Below, in pieces: positions 61,722 through 64,000 of a DNA stretch of 64,000 bases. The notes beneath the pieces are model-generated. The model was not told the origin of the DNA. It saw only the letters and a list, made by a program, of their open reading frames with translations, and ran no database searches. Both the position numbers and the translations under genes were made by a program. The first letter of the stretch is position 1, and the number at the start of each line of letters is the position of its first letter. Origin of the DNA: an uncultured Spartobacteria bacterium (GTDB taxonomy: Bacteria; Verrucomicrobiota; Verrucomicrobiia; Chthoniobacterales; Terrimicrobiaceae); the NCBI GenBank assembly GCA_937919825.1, contig CALFPA010000052.1, forward strand, positions 1-64,000, read 5' to 3'.

Positions 61722-61737
61722 TCAATCATTTGGGTTA

Positions 61738-63165
61738 TTATTTGTTTGGAACGAAGTCTGGGTAGGCTTCTTGGCCGTGTTCTCCGATGTCGAGACCGCC
61801 TTCCTCTTCCTCAGGGCTGACGCGAAGGCCGAAGATGGCTTTCACTACGAGAAAAGTGACTAGGGCAAAGACAAACGCGAAGGCTGAAATGGCCACCGTT
61901 CCGATCAACTGAGTGACAAACGAGCCGGCGCCGAAGATGCCCACCGCGATTGTTCCCCAATTGCCGCAGATGCCGTGAACCGAGATAGCACCGACTGGAT
62001 CGTCGATCTTGATTTTGTCGAGGGCGATGACTGAAACAACAACCAGAACGCCAGCGATGCCTCCAACAACTACGGATGCCCATGGAGAGATGCTATCTGC
62101 ACCTGCAGTGATGCCAACGAGACCTGCGAGAATGCCGTTGAGGGCCATCGAGAGATCCGGCTTTTTGAGCATGATCCACGAAGCGAAGCTGGCTGTGATT
62201 CCGCCAGCTGCGGCCGCCATGGCGGTGGTGACGAAGACGAGGGATACAAGAGGTGCGTTCGCGCTCAGGACAGATCCGCCATTGAATCCGAACCAACCGA
62301 AGAAAAGAAGGAACACGCCGATAGCTGCAAGCGGCATGCTGTGGCCGAGGATCGGCTTGACCTTGCCGTTTGGCAGATATTTTCCAAGGCGAGGGCCGAG
62401 GACGATCACAGCGGCCAATGCGGCGTAACCGCCGAAGGCATGAACCAACGAAGAACCGGCGAAGTCGATGAAATCCTCGCTCAGCCATCCACCACCCCAC
62501 TCCCACGAGCCCGTTATCGGGTAAGCGAAGGCCACAATGACAGTGGCCGCAATCATGAAGGGCCCAAGCTTGATGCGCTCGGCCACGGCGCCGGAGATGA
62601 TTGTCGCTGCGGTCGCAGCGAACATCGCCTGGAAAATAAAGTCGCCCCAGTAGGTGTAGCCCGCATTGTATTCCGCAGTGAGGTTCGCGACCTCGTCAGC
62701 ACCGCCAAAACCGTTGGCGATTGGCGAGCCGATGGCCAGCCATCCGGGAATGGTCCAGTTGTCGCCGGGATACATCGAGTTGAATCCGTAGGCGGCGTAG
62801 GCGAGGAGGCCCATGCAGACGATGAACACATTCTTGAAGAGAATGTTTGTGGTGTTCTTCGAGCGGGTGAGGCCGGTTTCAACGCAGGAGAATCCGAGGT
62901 GCATCACGAAAACAAGAGCCGCCGCGATGCAGATCCACAGGTTGTTCACCGTGAACATGGCTAAATCGCCGGTTTTTCCCTCCCAGTGTTTGTCGATGGC
63001 CGATACTTCCTCGGCCTCCTCGACCACAGCTGTGGTGGTGGCTACGACCGTCTCGGTGACGACGGCGACGGCTTCCTGCGCGAAGGCGGGATTTGTTGTG
63101 AATAGACCGCTCGCTGCAATAGCCAGCGCGGCGATCCCTGATTTGATGAGTGTTGTTTTTTTCAT
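61738..63165 (-). CDS. amt: Ammonium transporter (Amt)
   Basis: 475 residues. A signal peptide (cleavage around TNPAFA/QE, 27-28) and an acidic linker precede eleven membrane helices. SSLVHAFGGYAALAAVIVLGPR and ISVHGICGNWGTIAVGIFG carry the twin histidines of the pore; FIFQAMFAATAATIISGAVAER is the Phe-gate region. A C-terminal tail (EEEEGGLDIGEHGQEAYPDF) is the PII-binding type. It is first of the amt-glnB operon and has a sigma-54 promoter. Confidence 0.94.
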   Translation of the reverse strand: MKKTTLIKSGIAALAIAASGLFTTNPAFAQEAVAVVTETVVATTTAVVEEAEEVSAIDKHWEGKTGDLAMFTVNNLWICIAAALVFVMHLGFSCVETGLTRSKNTTNILFKNVFIVCMGLLAYAAYGFNSMYPGDNWTIPGWLAIGSPIANGFGGADEVANLTAEYNAGYTYWGDFIFQAMFAATAATIISGAVAERIKLGPFMIAATVIVAFAYPITGSWEWGGGWLSEDFIDFAGSSLVHAFGGYAALAAVIVLGPRLGKYLPNGKVKPILGHSMPLAAIGVFLLFFGWFGFNGGSVLSANAPLVSLVFVTTAMAAAAGGITASFASWIMLKKPDLSMALNGILAGLVGITAGADSISPWASVVVGGIAGVLVVVSVIALDKIKIDDPVGAISVHGICGNWGTIAVGIFGAGSFVTQLIGTVAISAFAFVFALVTFLVVKAIFGLRVSPEEEEGGLDIGEHGQEAYPDFVPNK

Positions 63166-63210
63166 TGATGCTGTGTTTTGCACCGCTCTTTGCGGTTCGG
63201 GCGTTCTTTA

Positions 63211-63226
63211 AGCAAACGCCGTGCCA
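63211..63226 (-). promoter_or_regulatory. Sigma-54 (RpoN) promoter of amt-glnB
   Basis: The minus strand reads TGGCACGGCGTTTGCT, a near-perfect match to the -24/-12 consensus TGGCACG-N4-TTGC(A/T). The -24 GG is at 63225-63224 and the -12 GC at 63213-63212, placing the start near 63200, about 35 bases before the amt ATG. NtrC control in low nitrogen is expected by analogy; no clear NtrC site was seen. Confidence 0.85.
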
Positions 63227-63264
63227 GCTAGCCCTGCGTAGGGGAAAGGAGATTTTGACTGCAA

Positions 63265-63299
63265 AAAAAACAACATCCGCGCGAGCCGTGTTGTTTTTT
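63265..63299 (-). terminator. Intrinsic terminator after the UvrD-like gene
   Basis: On the minus strand CAAAAAACAACA pairs with TGTTGTTTTTT around a GC-rich loop, with CAACA/TGTTG as the core (63271-63275 and 63089+200 to 63293), followed by the T-run. It separates the helicase gene from the amt promoter. Confidence 0.6.
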
Positions 63300-63315
63300 G
63301 ATCAGGCCTGAAAAA

Positions 63316-64000
63316 TCACTCCGCCGAGAGCATCGCGCGGAGATTCGCGAAGGACATGGCGACATCCTCCTCGGCTGCGGGCTTGGACATGATGTCCTCG
63401 TGGCTCTCGGCGTGGACGCCTTCGCCTTCGATTTCCTTGAGAAACGGGCTGGGGCGGCAGTGCATGGCGGAGCCGAATTTCATGCGGTTGCGGCAATGCG
63501 TGATCGTGAGGGATTTCATCGCGCGCGTGATGCCGACATAAAATAGCCGCCGCTCCTCGTCCACCGTGCCCTCGCTTTTTGAGCGTTCGTGCGGGAGGAG
63601 TCCGTCCTCGGCGCCGATGAGAAACACATGGGGAAACTCCAGGCCTTTCGCAGCGTGAAGCGTGATGAGCGTGACGCCCTTGCTGTCATCTTTTTTGTCC
63701 TCCTCGCGTTCGCGGTTCAGCGAGAGTTCGTCGAGAAAATCCTGCACGCTGCCGCGTCGCTTGGACTGGTGGTTTGCTAGGGCATTCAGGATTTCTTTCG
63801 CTCCGGATTCGCGGTTCAGGGCCTCCTCGGGCGTTTTGCAACTGCGTTTGAGGTCGTCGAAATAACCAGACTCCTCGAGGTAACCCGAGACGATCGCGCA
63901 GGCGTCCGCGCCGGGTGTGAGGAGGTGGATGCGCGTGGCGGCGAGATCCTCTGCAAAGGAACGGATGGCAGCAGCGGTCTTGCGCGAAACCTCGGGTTCG
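63316..64000 (-). CDS. UvrD/Rep-family DNA helicase, C-terminal part (cut by window edge)
   Basis: The last 227 codons of a superfamily 1 helicase; the frame is open to the right edge of the window. VTLITLHAAKGLEFPHVFLIG (motif V region) and EERRLFYVGITRAMKSL (motif VI with the arginine finger) are clear, and the C-terminus is short. Whether it is UvrD, PcrA or Rep cannot be told from this part. It is the likely start of a longer gene outside the window. Confidence 0.9.
   Translation of the reverse strand, partial: EPEVSRKTAAAIRSFAEDLAATRIHLLTPGADACAIVSGYLEESGYFDDLKRSCKTPEEALNRESGAKEILNALANHQSKRRGSVQDFLDELSLNREREEDKKDDSKGVTLITLHAAKGLEFPHVFLIGAEDGLLPHERSKSEGTVDEERRLFYVGITRAMKSLTITHCRNRMKFGSAMHCRPSPFLKEIEGEGVHAESHEDIMSKPAAEEDVAMSFANLRAMLSAE

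Overview
The window looks like an ordinary chromosomal stretch of a Gram-negative bacterium of moderately high GC content. Lipid A genes (lpxC-fabZ, lpxA, a late acyltransferase/heptosyltransferase), a periplasmic lipoprotein (RlpA) and a bo3-type quinol oxidase show an outer membrane and aerobic respiration. The LpxC-FabZ fusion, tandem PilB/GspE ATPases, a eukaryote-like UDP-sugar pyrophosphorylase and ribosomal clusters lacking several usual members suggest the PVC group, most likely Verrucomicrobiota. That placement is inference. No insertion sequence, prophage or CRISPR array was seen.

Layout. 1-4.7 kb: a small membrane protein, then cyoABCD. 4.7-9.1 kb: YacP-type nuclease, two unknown envelope proteins, a lone peptide-type permease and a bifunctional-nuclease-family protein. 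9.2-12.3 kb: purK, divergent with a fused acyltransferase-heptosyltransferase, followed by a palindromic element. 12.3-19.8 kb (minus): two PilB/GspE ATPases, thiG, mutS and an RluA-type pseudouridine synthase. 19.8-23.2 kb (plus): ABC ATPase, cNMP-binding protein, lpxC-fabZ, lpxA, tRNA-Thr. 23.2-32.1 kb: exported methyltransferase, ruvC-lipB (minus), pyruvate carboxylase, a PAS kinase with a LytTR regulator, and a small RHH-like protein. 32.2-40.2 kb: UDP-sugar pyrophosphorylase, MidA-like methyltransferase, a Pro/Ala-rich membrane protein and IscA (all minus), then mutL, GNAT and a sugar nucleotidyltransferase (plus).

40.2-53.5 kb is the large ribosomal protein cluster, rplD to rpsD, with secY, map and infA. 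rpsJ-rplC, rpsN, rpmD and rpoA-rplQ are not in their usual places, and a gene for a secreted coiled-coil protein sits between rpsS and rplV. The cluster follows a leader with a terminator-like hairpin and a small coupled reading frame, and ends at a strong terminator. 53.6-61.2 kb: a NusG-family specialised factor, then minus-strand rrm-miaA-hflX-rlpA and purB-queC-queE, then a Phd/PIN toxin-antitoxin pair. 61.3-64 kb: an amt-glnB nitrogen operon behind a near-perfect sigma-54 promoter, and the 3' end of a UvrD/Rep helicase gene cut by the window edge.

The most notable points are: the gene inside the S10-type cluster; the L4-first leader with a possible attenuator; the acyltransferase-heptosyltransferase fusion; MutL that has lost several metal-site residues of the endonuclease together; the sigma-54 promoter; and structured intergenic elements at about 12.25 and 32.2 kb. 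No wholly new multi-gene system was found.
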